NCBI GenBank assembly: GCA_036674765.1
Contig: JARVKI010000022.1
Location: 310,001 to 374,000 of the forward strand
Length of the DNA stretch: 64,000 nucleotides
Reading direction: 5' to 3'
From: Seiridium cupressi
Lineage: Eukaryota > Ascomycota > Sordariomycetes > Amphisphaeriales > Sporocadaceae
Of the stretch, positions 1 through 10,050 are shown piece after piece. The notes beneath the pieces were generated by a model, which saw only the letters and a list, made by a program, of their open reading frames with translations, was not told the origin of the DNA and searched no databases. The position numbers and the translations under genes were made by a program. Numbering within the stretch: the first letter of the stretch is position 1; each line of letters starts with the position of its first letter.

Positions 1-255
1 TCATGACAGTAATCAAGAGTGATTTCTGCAGCGAGGCCCAGAGCCAGGATTCTTTTTCGGTGCCCATTCGAGATGCCGTTGTCGTGTTTTGTGTTGCGAG
101 TATCCAATGGTTGCATCCCGAATCTAGGTGCCTGAATGTCAATTGAGGATCCACAAAACTCTTCCAACTGCGGATGCACAGCGACACAAGCGTAAACTCG
201 TGTGCAACCCCCTCTGCTTTCCAGGAATGATCAGAGTGCACTGAGTTATTCCGAG
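1..255. other. upstream region of the tubulin cofactor E gene
   Basis: This is the left edge of the window and the 5' flank of the cofactor E gene. I see no reading frame with recognisable protein similarity on either strand. It probably holds the promoter and leader of that gene; no specific element could be assigned. Confidence 0.5.
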
Positions 256-2085
256 ATGCCTCTGGAAGTAAAAATCGGCGATCGACTATCCTACGACGGC
301 GCAATCTGCGCCGTCCGTTACCTTGGCCATGTTGCTGATACCTCGGGTTCCTGGATTGGCGTAGAATGGGACGACGCAACCCGCGGCAAACATGATGGGT
401 CTCATAAGGGCACACGCTACTTCTCATGCAAGTTACTATTGTGCCTGCTCTGGTATCCAATTAACTGAGATCTTCCAGGTAGATCTACGTCGCCGACGGC
501 GGCCTCTTTCGTGCGGCCAACCCGGTCTAGGGAGCCGCCCAGGAGCTTCATCGCAGCGCTCCAGGACAAGTATACAGGCGAAGTTTCAGCAGCAAGCGCC
601 CAAATCAAGTTCTCAGGCAAGGTTGCGGAGGAGGTCGGCTTCCAAAAGATTCAGCGAAAGCAGGCGAACCTCGCCGAACTGAAGTTCGTCCTTCTAGACG
701 GTACCCGCATTGCATGTCCTTACGCCGAGGGAGATCAGCGGATCGGTGAGACATGCCCCAAGGCGTTTGAGCTCGACCTCAGTCGCAATTTATTCACAAG
801 CCTTGAGACCGTTGTCCGTATTTGCTCCGAGTTGCCTGGTGTTAGAAATTTACGTCTCAAGTGAGTGCCTAGCAACTGCTTCGAACCAACTCGACGACTG
901 ACGTGCGAAAGCGGCAATCGATTTCAAGGTGTGTTCCAAGATGAAGGCCTCGAGGACTCTCATCAGGTGTTCCAGAATGTCAAGGAACTAGCTCTCGAGG
1001 AAACGCTCATGAGTTGGGAAGAACTATGCCATGTCTCTTCAAAGTTCCAATCTTTGACCACGCTATCTGCCGACTCAAACCAGCTCGGTTCACTACCACA
1101 AGTACCTTCCAGCACCTTGTCATCGACATTGCTTTCGTTGAATCTCGAATTCAACGACTTCACTTCACTTTCCGACATAGCAAGCCTAGCTGAGCTGAAA
1201 GCGCTTCGCAACCTGCATTTGAAAGGAAACCAGATCGCTACCATTACCAACGACACTTCAAAAGAGCCGCCAGTCTTCTCCCCCAGCCTTCAATATCTCG
1301 ACATATCCTACAACAAAGTGTCTACGTGGTCCTTCATCGACGATCTTCCTGTCTCACTTCCAGGCCTCACTCATCTGCGATTTACTCACAACCCCATCTA
1401 CGACAACCCAGATCCAGAGCACTCTGCGCAGTCGAAGACAAGCACGGAGGAGGCCTACATGATTACAGTTGGTCGTTTGGCCAACCTGAAAGTTCTCAAC
1501 TTTGGCACTATCTCAGCAAATGATCGGCAAGATGCAGAAATGTTTTACTTGGCACGTATCGGGAAACATCTTGCTGCGGTGCCTCAGGACGAAGAAGCTC
1601 ACATGGTCAGGGGTCACAAGCGCTTTTCTGAGCTCGTTGAGCTCTACGGCCCCCCTGTCATCAACAGACAAAAGGAGATCAATCCTGCATTCCTAGAGGC
1701 AAGACTTGTCGCGGTCCAATTTGTCTTCCTCCCCAAAGATGGTGGTAAGATTACTGAGAGAATCAGCAACATTCCGAAAAGCTTTGACATTTACAGAACC
1801 AAGGGAATTGCTGCCAAACTGTTTGGAATAGAGCCGCTCAGCTTGCGACTCATCTGGGAGACCGGAGAATGGGATCCGGTCGCCGGGTTCGATGACGAGG
1901 TAGAGGATAGCAGTGACGAAGAGGATGCAGGTGAACTGGGACATGTAGAAGTGGTCCCCCAGTCTGACTCTGGGAGGAAGGCTGGTCGGTGGGTCAAACG
2001 GGAAGTTGAGCTACAAGACGGGCCGCGGCAGCTTGGCTTCTGCGTGGACGGCTCAGATGCAAAGATTCGGGTTGAGGTAAGATGA
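256..2085 (+). CDS. tubulin-specific chaperone E (tubulin-folding cofactor E)
   Basis: Cytosolic cofactor that binds alpha-tubulin and acts with cofactors D and C in assembling alpha/beta-tubulin dimers. Model: exons 256-431, 483-860 and 912-2085 (575 aa). An N-terminal CAP-Gly domain (about residues 1-75) shows WIGVEWDD and, after the first splice, PTAASFVRP, the fungal form of the GSFIRP motif. Leucine-rich repeats follow (LDLSRN, LRLNGNRF, LHLKGNQ), then a C-terminal ubiquitin-like domain from about residue 440, with an acidic insert (DSSDEEDAGE). Intron 1 must use the second of two AGs (GTAG at 482): the first (478) gives an immediate stop. The next in-frame ATG upstream is absent, so 256 is the start. 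A donor-like GTAAGA overlaps the stop codon, so a short extra 3' exon is possible but not needed. The domain order is diagnostic; small uncertainty at the C-terminus. Confidence 0.9.
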
Positions 2086-2708
2086 AATCAACCACTCCCA
2101 CGGAGTTTTTGGTGGCACTATATCTCAGTGGCATTCACACCTTCTTTCGAACTAGACGGCACGCGTCTGCGCGAAAAGGTATACCATGAGATTGAACACA
2201 ATCTATTTGGCCGAAAGAACTGTCAAGAATGGCAACTAGGCTGTATGGCTCACTTGCAAACGGCGGTCGGTAGGCTACATGGTTTGTGAGATATGACAAA
2301 CAGTATTTGAGACAAGCGCACCCAACCTAGCGACACCCACCCTGATGACAAATATTTACAGTATCAAACGAAATGTTCCTACAAGTCATAAGCCATACGT
2401 CGCCCGTTGTTCCTGCAAAAAAGAGAAAGACAATAGACCAACGGTGGACGCCCTCGGGTTTGCGTGACTTTGCAAATTTCCTCTCGATTACGAGTACATT
2501 CCGAGCCAACCCATTCTCGCCAGTATCACGAATCTCGTGAAGTACCATAGTGTATTCCTCTCCTTTCATCTGAGCATTGATGGTTCATTGCACACTCAGT
2601 GGTAGTGCATTCAGCCCTGTTCACTCAGCCGTCTTTGGAGTTGTCCAGACAGACGAAACAACATTGAACTTGCCCCTTTTCTACCAATTAGCGTCTTGCT
2701 GAGCAACA
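2086..2708. other. intergenic, cofactor E to CCCH gene
   Basis: Tandem intergenic region of 623 bp. It must contain the terminator of the first gene and the promoter of the second. One ACGCGT lies at 2161-2166, which is not more than expected by chance. No gene or repeat seen. Confidence 0.5.
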
Positions 2709-4385
2709 ATGACCCATCATACCAAAGGAGACCGTGATCGCGAGCGAGACCATTATCGCCAGACCACGAAGCCTACCTCTTCACCCCATTCCTCTGAGGA
2801 CCAGCTGCCGCAATACTTCATCGTCCGCCCGGATGTCACCAAGCAAACGGCGTCGGGCGCCGTCACAACCAAGGGTCCCATGGTGCCCCTGATCCCCGCC
2901 GACCAGTTGCCCCCCTGGCTCGGAATCGTTGGTGTGCCCCGTGAGCTTGACATGGAGCAGATGAAGGGCCTCAGGAATCTGGGCGAGACCAGCAAAGACT
3001 TCGGCTCCTACGAGGTCTGCTTTCTACGCGAGTACGGCGGTAGTAGCCAAGATTCGAACGTGAGTATTCAAGACCAGCGCAAGCGTCAATATCCAGACTC
3101 CTTGACCGAAGGCCAAGTACGCAAGGCCGCTCCCGCTACCGTGGACATACAGCACGCGACTAGCAAGATTCCCAGTAACAACAACACCAAAGTTAGTCGT
3201 AAATCGGGCCAAAAGCATCTCAACAAGCACCACAAGCGTCATGACACGCCGTCCGACTCCAACAGCGGTGCCGAAAGCAGCGGCGGCGAACACTCTTCCG
3301 GCCGGTCCTCCTCCTCCAAGGCCTCGGCCTCAAGCAGCACCGACACGGAGCTCACTTACCACCTTCGAGCCAAGGACGGCCTCAAGGGCAGCCGTCATGC
3401 CCCCACGATCAGCATGGAGAAGACCGTGACATCCCGCTCGATACCCACAGACCTTGTCGTGCCATTGAACCCTCGCATACCCTCTCCTCCCTCTCCGCCC
3501 CCTTCCGGCCCCTCCAACCCCTATCCTGTCTTGCACCGCAAGGGTCCTGTCCCTGCTGCGGACCACCCTGCCTCGCGCCTGTTGAAGGCCTTCGCACCGG
3601 GTGGCGGATATTCGCCTACGCAACCCGCTTACGGCCTCAGCTCTGTGACTGCTCACCGAGGCAAAGACCTCATGCCGTCGGCCATGACATACCGCGAGGG
3701 CAACCATAGGGACGGCTCCGAGGGCACCATCTTCTGCCGACACTGGTGCCACCACAACACCTGCAAGTTCGGCGACGTATGCAAATACATGCACGAGATG
3801 CCGCGAACGCGCGAAGGGCTCCGCGAGGTCGGACTATCTGATTGGCCCATGTGGTACAAGAGCCAGGAGGTTGGCCGCCAGGCCGGCTTCGCGATGGCGC
3901 TTGCACTTCAGGGCAGGGGAGGCATGGGGGGACACCAGAGCTGTGGCGAGTACTTTGGCGGCAACAGTCCCAATCCGCTGTTGATGATGATGAATGGGAC
4001 GAGTATGGGAGGTCACGTAGGTAGCCGGGTGATGAGTGAACAGGAAAAGACAGAGCTGCGGGCCCGGATCGAGTTGCAGGACATGGCCGAGAAGCGGGCC
4101 AAGATGGCCAGAGACAAGTCGACAGGAAAGGGCAAGAAGGGCAAAGACAGGATGAAGGATAGTGTCTCTCAGGAGAGTCCTCCCAGACGCGACGAGGCTC
4201 GTTCCAGTGGGACAGACGAGGACTTCTTCCCGGACCAGACCTTGGAGGACAGATTGAGAGAGGCCGAACTAGAGGATCTGGAGCAGGAGATACGTCTGCA
4301 GAGAATGAAGGAGAAAGCCAGAAGCGAAAGCAAGGGAAAGGGCAAGGAGAAAGAGGTGGTTGTGGAGAACTTGATGGATTTGTGA
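2709..4385 (+). CDS. CCCH-type zinc-finger protein
   Basis: Intronless 558-aa protein with one CCCH zinc finger at about residues 339-358. Its spacing is C-x8-C-x5-C-x3-H (from FCRHWCHHNT to KYMHEMP), the class found in RNA-binding proteins. A conserved N-terminal block (about 28-100: YFIVRPDVTKQ, LPPWLGIVGVPREL) precedes a long Ser/Pro-rich disordered region. The C-terminus is charged and helical, with acidic and Lys-rich coiled-coil-like stretches ending NLMDL. Fungal proteins of this layout are usually left as hypothetical zinc-finger proteins. A role in mRNA metabolism is inferred only from the finger. The start at AACAATGAC has no competing upstream in-frame ATG. No specific orthologue name can be given. 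Confidence 0.85.
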   Translation: MTHHTKGDRDRERDHYRQTTKPTSSPHSSEDQLPQYFIVRPDVTKQTASGAVTTKGPMVPLIPADQLPPWLGIVGVPRELDMEQMKGLRNLGETSKDFGSYEVCFLREYGGSSQDSNVSIQDQRKRQYPDSLTEGQVRKAAPATVDIQHATSKIPSNNNTKVSRKSGQKHLNKHHKRHDTPSDSNSGAESSGGEHSSGRSSSSKASASSSTDTELTYHLRAKDGLKGSRHAPTISMEKTVTSRSIPTDLVVPLNPRIPSPPSPPPSGPSNPYPVLHRKGPVPAADHPASRLLKAFAPGGGYSPTQPAYGLSSVTAHRGKDLMPSAMTYREGNHRDGSEGTIFCRHWCHHNTCKFGDVCKYMHEMPRTREGLREVGLSDWPMWYKSQEVGRQAGFAMALALQGRGGMGGHQSCGEYFGGNSPNPLLMMMNGTSMGGHVGSRVMSEQEKTELRARIELQDMAEKRAKMARDKSTGKGKKGKDRMKDSVSQESPPRRDEARSSGTDEDFFPDQTLEDRLREAELEDLEQEIRLQRMKEKARSESKGKGKEKEVVVENLMDL

Positions 4386-4820
4386 GAGATGCGCTTAGAG
4401 TTTCGTACCTGTTCAGCTACCGATGTTGAAACACAAAAACAGACGAAGAGGATGTTGGGATGAATTGGAGTATCAGGAGCATTGAAATTTGACATAAACC
4501 AGCAGACACTCGTTTAGGAGACTTGAGGTTAGATCAACTTGCTACCCCATGAGCATTTGACAGGCTCGTTTCGTATACACGTGGTTATCCTGGATGCAAC
4601 GACGGGAGGCGGCCAAGTTAACTGCTGATTGCTTTCGATTGTGCTATGAACTCCAACCATGCTCAGACAAAGGAACACGGTGACAACGTACATCCAACCT
4701 AGACGGAACTCCGGTGGTACGTAACTCGTAGAAATTTGTACAAAAGGTGTCTCTTCTGGTATCATCCACAACCATTCAATGTCTGTCCTCCCCTCGTTCT
4801 AATGGTAACTCGTCCACCCC
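4386..4820. other. convergent intergenic, CCCH gene and SDHB
   Basis: The 435 bp lie between two convergent 3' ends. They should hold both polyadenylation regions. Nothing else seen. Confidence 0.5.
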
Positions 4821-5727
4821 CTAAAATGCCATCTCCTTCTTGATCTCGGCAATGGCCAAGCCAGGGTTGAGACCCTTGGGGCAAGTTCTCGTACAGTTGA
4901 GGATAGTGTGGCATCGGTACAAGCTCATGGAGTTGTCGAGGGCAGCCTTTCGTTCGGCCTTGCGCTCGTCACGCGAGTCGGCGAGCCATCTGTAGGACTG
5001 CAGGAGAATGGCGGGTCCGAGGTACTCCTCGGAGTTCCACCAGTAGGATGGGCACGACGTCGAGCAGCAAGCACACAGAATACATTCGTAGAGACCATCC
5101 AGCTTCTTGCGGTCAGCCTTTGTTTGGCGGTATTCCTTGCCCTATGAACACATTAGTACAGCTGCATTGAGCCAAATTGTCGGCGAATATGCGTACATCG
5201 GGTGCAGGCGTATCTCTCTGCAAATATGGCTTGATAGACTTGTATTGCTTGTAGAAGTGCGTCAAGTCCGGCACAAGATCCTTGACAACGTAGGTGTGAG
5301 GCAGCGGGTAGATCTTCATTTCCTTGTTGGTATCCGTGGGAATTCGGCACAGGCAGGCCAGTGTGTTGGTACCGTTGATGTTCATGGCGCAGGAACCGCA
5401 GATACCCTCGCGGCAACTTCGGCGGAAGGTCAGGGTGGGGTCGCTCTCGTTCTTGATCCTCACGAGGGCATCGAGCACCATGGGACCGGTCTTGTTGAGG
5501 TCGAGGGTGTAGGTCTGCATTCGTGGCTTCTCGGTCGGCTGGTCGGGGTTCCACCGGTAGATCTGGAAAGTCTTCATCCGACTGTCGGACGACCCCTTGG
5601 GGTTGGCTTCGACGGTGGCATCACCGACCGAGGCCATTGACCGGGAAAATACAGCGGCGGGCTTGACGAAGGCCGGTCGTGATGCGGCGGCCAGCAGCCG
5701 TGACGGGGTAGAGCGGAGAGCTGCCAT
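4821..5727 (-). CDS. sdhB: succinate dehydrogenase iron-sulfur subunit, mitochondrial
   Basis: Electron-transfer subunit of respiratory complex II in the mitochondrial inner membrane. It passes electrons from FAD in SdhA through three Fe-S clusters to ubiquinone. Exons 5197-5727 and 4821-5141 (283 aa). Residues 1-35 are a basic, acid-free presequence. The [2Fe-2S] ligands lie in [13 protein letters not shown] plus the later Cys of LACLC. The second exon carries [12 protein letters not shown] and [14 protein letters not shown], the ligands of the [4Fe-4S] and [3Fe-4S] clusters. The single intron starts GTACGC, has an ACTAAT branch, and joins TPAPD to GKEYRQ. A TTG three codons upstream is not needed; ATG 5727 is the start. 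Divergent from the PTC7-type gene; its assembly factor SDHAF3 lies at 20.8-21.4 kb. The ORF on the opposite strand here is a shadow. Confidence 0.97.
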
Positions 5728-6504
5728 TGCGGGCAATAGAGATGTCTGTTTGCGATAAATAGAGGACCTAGGAGAGGAACAAAGGAATTGACGACGAATC
5801 GAGTCCAGCTACTCGAGACAGAGGAAGGGGAAAAGGGCCAACCAGCAGGGGTTTCGGATCCAAATAAAGCGCGCTTTGGGGTCTAGTTGGTGGTGGCAAG
5901 GGACTGAGGATGTCGAAATCATCATCGACCTCGCAAGCTCCCGACCCGAATTGCACTGCGCCTAGTGCGCTCGATCGCCCGTGCCAGGTGCTTTCCTCGG
6001 CTGTGGCCAGCCAATCACCGGCTGCCACTTCCTAAGCAGTCGATTGAGTCGGCAGCAGCGACGAGGCCGACCTGGAGCAGCTGACGGCCAGCTGGTTTGC
6101 TCTGGCACGGATGACCATGCTGGCAGACCCGGGGCCCCTCGAATGGGTGAAACGGGGCGCTCGGAAGGCACCGGGTGCCAGTCATTTCCAATCCTCTGGC
6201 CATTGGGTCCCACGTCGTCCAATGGCCATGCAGCGCGATAAGATAGCGGCGCGCCGTGGGTGTGCTGCATGTACGTACCGACTGATCGACTGGAACTTTT
6301 TCTACAAGTCCATTGGCGACGAGAGCGTTTGCATTGAGACAGCCAACCAATTGAGTGAACTCTGCAGTCTCGTCTCACATCATTCTCACCCGATACCTGG
6401 CTGCTTAATACGGTACTGCCTATCGCATGCGGGTGCCGGGCATTATGTCTATATGACCGGCCATTGGGATACAGTTATCCCATTCTCACGTCCTCATCCA
6501 AGCA
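5728..6504. promoter_or_regulatory. CCAAT-rich bidirectional promoter between SDHB and PTC7-type phosphatase
   Basis: The 777 bp between two divergent mitochondrial genes contain seven CCAAT pentamers in either orientation: 6011-6015, 6188-6192, 6202-6206, 6219-6223, 6312-6316, 6347-6351 and 6463-6467. About one would be expected in the 460 bp they span. CCAAT is the core bound by the fungal HAP/CBC complex, which controls respiratory and iron-sulfur genes. That these are functional CBC sites is inference. No coding region seen. Confidence 0.45.
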
Positions 6505-7770
6505 ATGGCCACAACAGTTCCACGGCTCATACTGCCCCGGAGGAGGCTACTGGATCAGAGTAAAAAGACTTTCCCCTTTACTTGGGCCATTTGTTGCACA
6601 CAGCTAACTTTCCATCCAGTCCCATCTCCCCATCAATTGAGGTCATCTTTTCCGATTAGTCTCGGCGCCTCATTACATCATACCCGACCCTTTTCGGCGC
6701 AACGTGTACTACAGTCGCAAGATACAGAATCGCCGATGAGCAAGTTCACCTACCATGCCGCTGCATCTTTCGCGAGCAAACACAAGCGTCTCGATCCTGC
6801 AAGCAACATTTTTCACTTCAACCCCTACAATCGTATACAACCACAGATAAGACGACCGAAATCGAAGCGACCGGCCAGCGGACAAGATGCCTTCTTCATA
6901 GCCCGTGTAGGCGATACGAATGCCGTAGCTTTGGCTGTGGCCGATGGTGTCGGAGGTTGGGAGGAGAGTGGTGTAGATCCCGCCGATTTCTCCCACGGCT
7001 TCTGCGACTACATGGCACTGGCAGCATACGAGCACAAGCCGGGAGTGAGTCCACCTTTGACCGCAAAGGGGCTCATGCAGAAAGGCTACGACTGTGTTTG
7101 TAGCGACAAGAGTATTCATGCGGGTGGCAGCACGGCTTGTGTGGCTATCGCGACCGACGACGGGAAGCTCGAGGTCGCAAACTTGGGAGACTCTGGGTTT
7201 ATCCATCTGCGCCTGAATGCAGTACACAACTACTCCGACCCGCAGACTCACGCTTTCAATACGCCGTACCAGCTCTCGGTCGTTCCAGCCAGTATGCTAG
7301 CCCGAGCCGCGGCTTTCGGTGGAGCTCAGCTATGCGACTACCCCAAGGACTCTGATGTTACCACGCATAGTCTCAAGCATGGTGATATTCTAGTCTTCGC
7401 CAGCGATGGGCTATGGGACAATGTCTTCAACCAAGATATCCTCAAACTGACAAGCCGGATAATGACCGGCAGCGGCGCATGGAAGTCGTCCGAGGGAGGA
7501 ATCTGCGTCGTCGACGATCTTGCGCCGTTCACGCAAGCTGAAGACTCGGCCCAAAGACCCGTCACACTCCAAGCCGCCATCGCGGTGGATATTGCCCTCA
7601 CGGCCAAGGCCCTGAGTCTAAACCAGCGAATTGATGGGCCTTTCGCCAAGGAAGTACAAAAGTACTACCCGCAGGAAGATTGGCACGGCGGCAAGGTAGA
7701 CGACATATGCGTTGTCGTTGTTGTCGTATCTGAAGAGGGAAAAACACCAGCCGTCAAGGCCAAATTGTAA
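6505..7770 (+). CDS. PP2C-type protein phosphatase, PTC7-like, mitochondrial
   Basis: Metal-dependent Ser/Thr phosphatase. Yeast Ptc7 acts in mitochondria and activates coenzyme Q synthesis by dephosphorylating Coq7. The open frame encodes 421 aa. PP2C motifs are in order: VADGVGGWEESG (metal Asp), GGSTACVAIA, NLGDSGF, FASDGLWDN and a C-terminal DDICVVVVVV. The N-terminus is basic (PRLILPRRRLLDQ), fitting a targeting signal. Inside the N-terminal part, 6560-6619 looks like an intron: donor GTAAAA, branch GCTAAC at 6603-6608, acceptor ATCCAG. It is 60 nt and stop-free, so both spliced (401 aa) and unspliced (421 aa) forms are possible. A later ATG at 6735 (MSKFTYHA) is an alternative start. 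The family call is firm; the splice form is open. Confidence 0.88.
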   Translation: MATTVPRLILPRRRLLDQSKKTFPFTWAICCTQLTFHPVPSPHQLRSSFPISLGASLHHTRPFSAQRVLQSQDTESPMSKFTYHAAASFASKHKRLDPASNIFHFNPYNRIQPQIRRPKSKRPASGQDAFFIARVGDTNAVALAVADGVGGWEESGVDPADFSHGFCDYMALAAYEHKPGVSPPLTAKGLMQKGYDCVCSDKSIHAGGSTACVAIATDDGKLEVANLGDSGFIHLRLNAVHNYSDPQTHAFNTPYQLSVVPASMLARAAAFGGAQLCDYPKDSDVTTHSLKHGDILVFASDGLWDNVFNQDILKLTSRIMTGSGAWKSSEGGICVVDDLAPFTQAEDSAQRPVTLQAAIAVDIALTAKALSLNQRIDGPFAKEVQKYYPQEDWHGGKVDDICVVVVVVSEEGKTPAVKAKL

Positions 7771-8357
7771 GCTTTGGGCGGGACCTTTGGGATAGACATG
7801 TCAGTGGATAAGCGCATCACTTCGGAGTTGGGGGCATAATGACTTATAAAGGGCAATCCAGGCATACGGGCAGCATCTGTAGCGGTATTTTTCTGTACAG
7901 CACTGTCGAGAATAACGGGAAAAGCGCATCGGTTAGAGCGGTAGGGAGCAGCACCTATACATCGGCGGAGACTGAAGTTAATAAAGTAGCGAGTCTGGAC
8001 GTTGAATTTCATGGTCCAGCATGACCGATATTCCTTGTGATATTACTGCACCTCGCGACTTGCAATCCCAACTCGATTGGTGTTACGTCACATAACCCAT
8101 GTGATACTCTGTGTGATTCAATGGAGCTGGCATTCGTTCAGCATAAGTGATGCAGAGCGACTGCGCAGTTGAATCACCACCACCACTCCCGTCTCAAACA
8201 ATATAAGATATACCTGGCGCGTCTACTAGCCGAAGATTCCTTTATGCTTAAACAAGTCTAGAGGTAAAAAAAAACCCCCATGCATATGATATGCCACCGT
8301 GACTTGAAGTAAAGTTGTAGCTAATTTGGAACAGGAACGACGCAAACAATATCCACC
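7771..8357. other. intergenic downstream of PTC7-type gene
   Basis: 587 bp between tandem genes. No gene, repeat or structural RNA recognised. Confidence 0.5.
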
Positions 8358-8945
8358 ATGGCATCATCACGGGAAGTTCTCATACAGACACACAAGACTG
8401 AAGCCGTCCGAGATATGCGATATCTCCTGGACCCGGAGTCTGACACGTGCGAGGTGGTCTTGCGGGAGATGGCCCTGAAATGGTGGGCTGTATTCCTGAA
8501 GAAGAGCAACAACTATAGCAAGCCGCCCCCAAGGCACAGTTTTGCCCACGCGGCTTGACTAACACGAAAGCTACAGATCCAGAGCATTTTCGACACGATG
8601 CCGGCCAAATATATCGACACGCGCTGCACTATCTGGTCGTCTACGCCGACCCGGGCGAAGGCGGGAACGTCGGCCGCCGGAATTTCCTCAAGTTCACACA
8701 GGTCCTCATGCGCAATGTGCCCCCTGAGTACCTGGCAAGGTTCTTGTACGAGTGGCACACCTTCCACGGCTCTTACTTGGAAAGTGAGTTCGACCCCTTA
8801 CCAATGGCAATCATGTCGGGACGACCTGCTAACACCGGTTGTAGCCTACATTGCGTCGGACCCAGAGCTAGCCAAGGCTGAACGGCGGAAAGAAATTGAT
8901 GCTCTCAAGAGAATGCACATATTGATGAAAGACACGCACATGTAG
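8358..8945 (+). CDS. hypothetical small protein, three exons with a GC-AG intron
   Basis: I do not recognise this protein. The model is exons 8358-8517, 8577-8783 and 8845-8945 (155 aa). The coherent frame of exon 2 (PEHFRHDAGQIYRHAL, then NVGRRNFLKFTQVL and FLYEWHTFHG) joins exon 3 through a standard GTGAGT intron with a GCTAACA branch. Reaching exon 2 from exon 1 in the right phase is best done by a 59-nt intron with donor GCAAGC and acceptor CTACAG, with branch GACTAAC. No GT donor nearby gives both the frame and a normal length. The product is soluble, rich in aromatic and basic residues, and ends in a charged helix (AKAERRKEIDALKRM). No signal peptide or membrane segment. Codon use looks coding. 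A lineage-restricted fungal protein is likely; the first exon is the weakest part. Confidence 0.55.
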
Positions 8946-10050
8946 GGGACTACGGCAGGGGGGGGGGGGACTGCATTCCTTCCATGGCGATAATGAGATA
9001 TCCTTCTCTGTACTCTTTAGCCACAGGCAGCTCAGTTTTTACTTGCCAACTTTGTGTGGACGAAACGCATGGTCAAGCCCTGTGCGTGATACGGAAACGG
9101 TTTCTGTTACACGCTGCAGGTTCTTCCGAAGAATCCAGATATTGATTAATTTGCCGGCTTGGCCATCTTCATGACCGGTGACATTAAGCATACAATGTAC
9201 CCATGGACAAGATTCAAGGTAACCTTGGGGAAATGACTTGTCCAGCCCTTAAGCTCGCAGACCTATCCTCCTGGTACAGCTTCTTCTATATCGTTACTGG
9301 AACGTCAGATTCCAGGGGCTCTAATACATATTGGGGGCCAGAAATATTTCTTGTTCACGGAGAGTATCACAGAAAGCACGTACACGCCTAAACAATTCCA
9401 TACCCCAATGTTCAGAGAGCTTGCACCAACGGGATGTCGTGGAACGATCTTCAATACTCCTCACCAAAATGGACAGCCTCATTGAGAAGTTCAACGTAGA
9501 TAGGCCGCTCTGGCTCGAGGTTACGACGTTGGGTAATGTTTGACATTCTTGACGGGCCTCGTTCTCCGCATCCGAGTTCGGTGTACTTGTGATAGCCTGC
9601 AGCCAAGCGTTTGGTCCTGGAATGACTGCATGATCGTTCAGTTTACACAAAGATCCATGATGCACAGCATATTCGTTGGCGTTGCACGGTTCTTGTCAGG
9701 ATTCAGCCAATGCGATTACCCGAAGGGGCGCCCCATCGCTTCGGTGTACTTCTCCATCCTGCATGTTCATTCGAGGACGTCACGGTTGAAACGAACAAGG
9801 AGGGCTGGCACACATCTCTCCACAGCGAGACCATTATATTGATGCTTTATGTACAATGTAGTGATTGCATGCGAGCGAAGGCAAAACGTTTTACCAGGAC
9901 CACAGTGATCTTCAAGCCTAACCGATTCGAGTGAGTCCAGTTGCCGCCACCATAATTACTATATTAATCAATATAAATGGGCAAAAGCTATCCATGCCCA
10001 AGAAGCGTTCCAAGTCACATGCTCATCATCTCGTACGGAGCTTCGCCTGT
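8946..10050. other. gene-poor stretch, 8.9-10.05 kb
   Basis: 1.1 kb without a supportable gene. It begins with a run of 12 G at 8958-8969 just after the stop of the small gene. A 114-aa minus-strand frame at 9321-9665 has no recognisable similarity and was not accepted. Confidence 0.5.

Noticed and set aside
479..530. Apparent frameshift in cofactor E (frame reading IYVADGG... hits TAG at about 528)
   Set aside because: The real frame is the one giving PTAASFVRP, a conserved family block, reached by the acceptor at 482. No frameshift is needed.
5107..5640. 177-aa frame on the plus strand across SDHB
   Set aside because: Antisense shadow of a clearly conserved coding exon.
9321..9665. 114-aa minus-strand frame in the 9-10 kb gap
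   Set aside because: No known motif, no supporting neighbouring exons, and composition not clearly coding.
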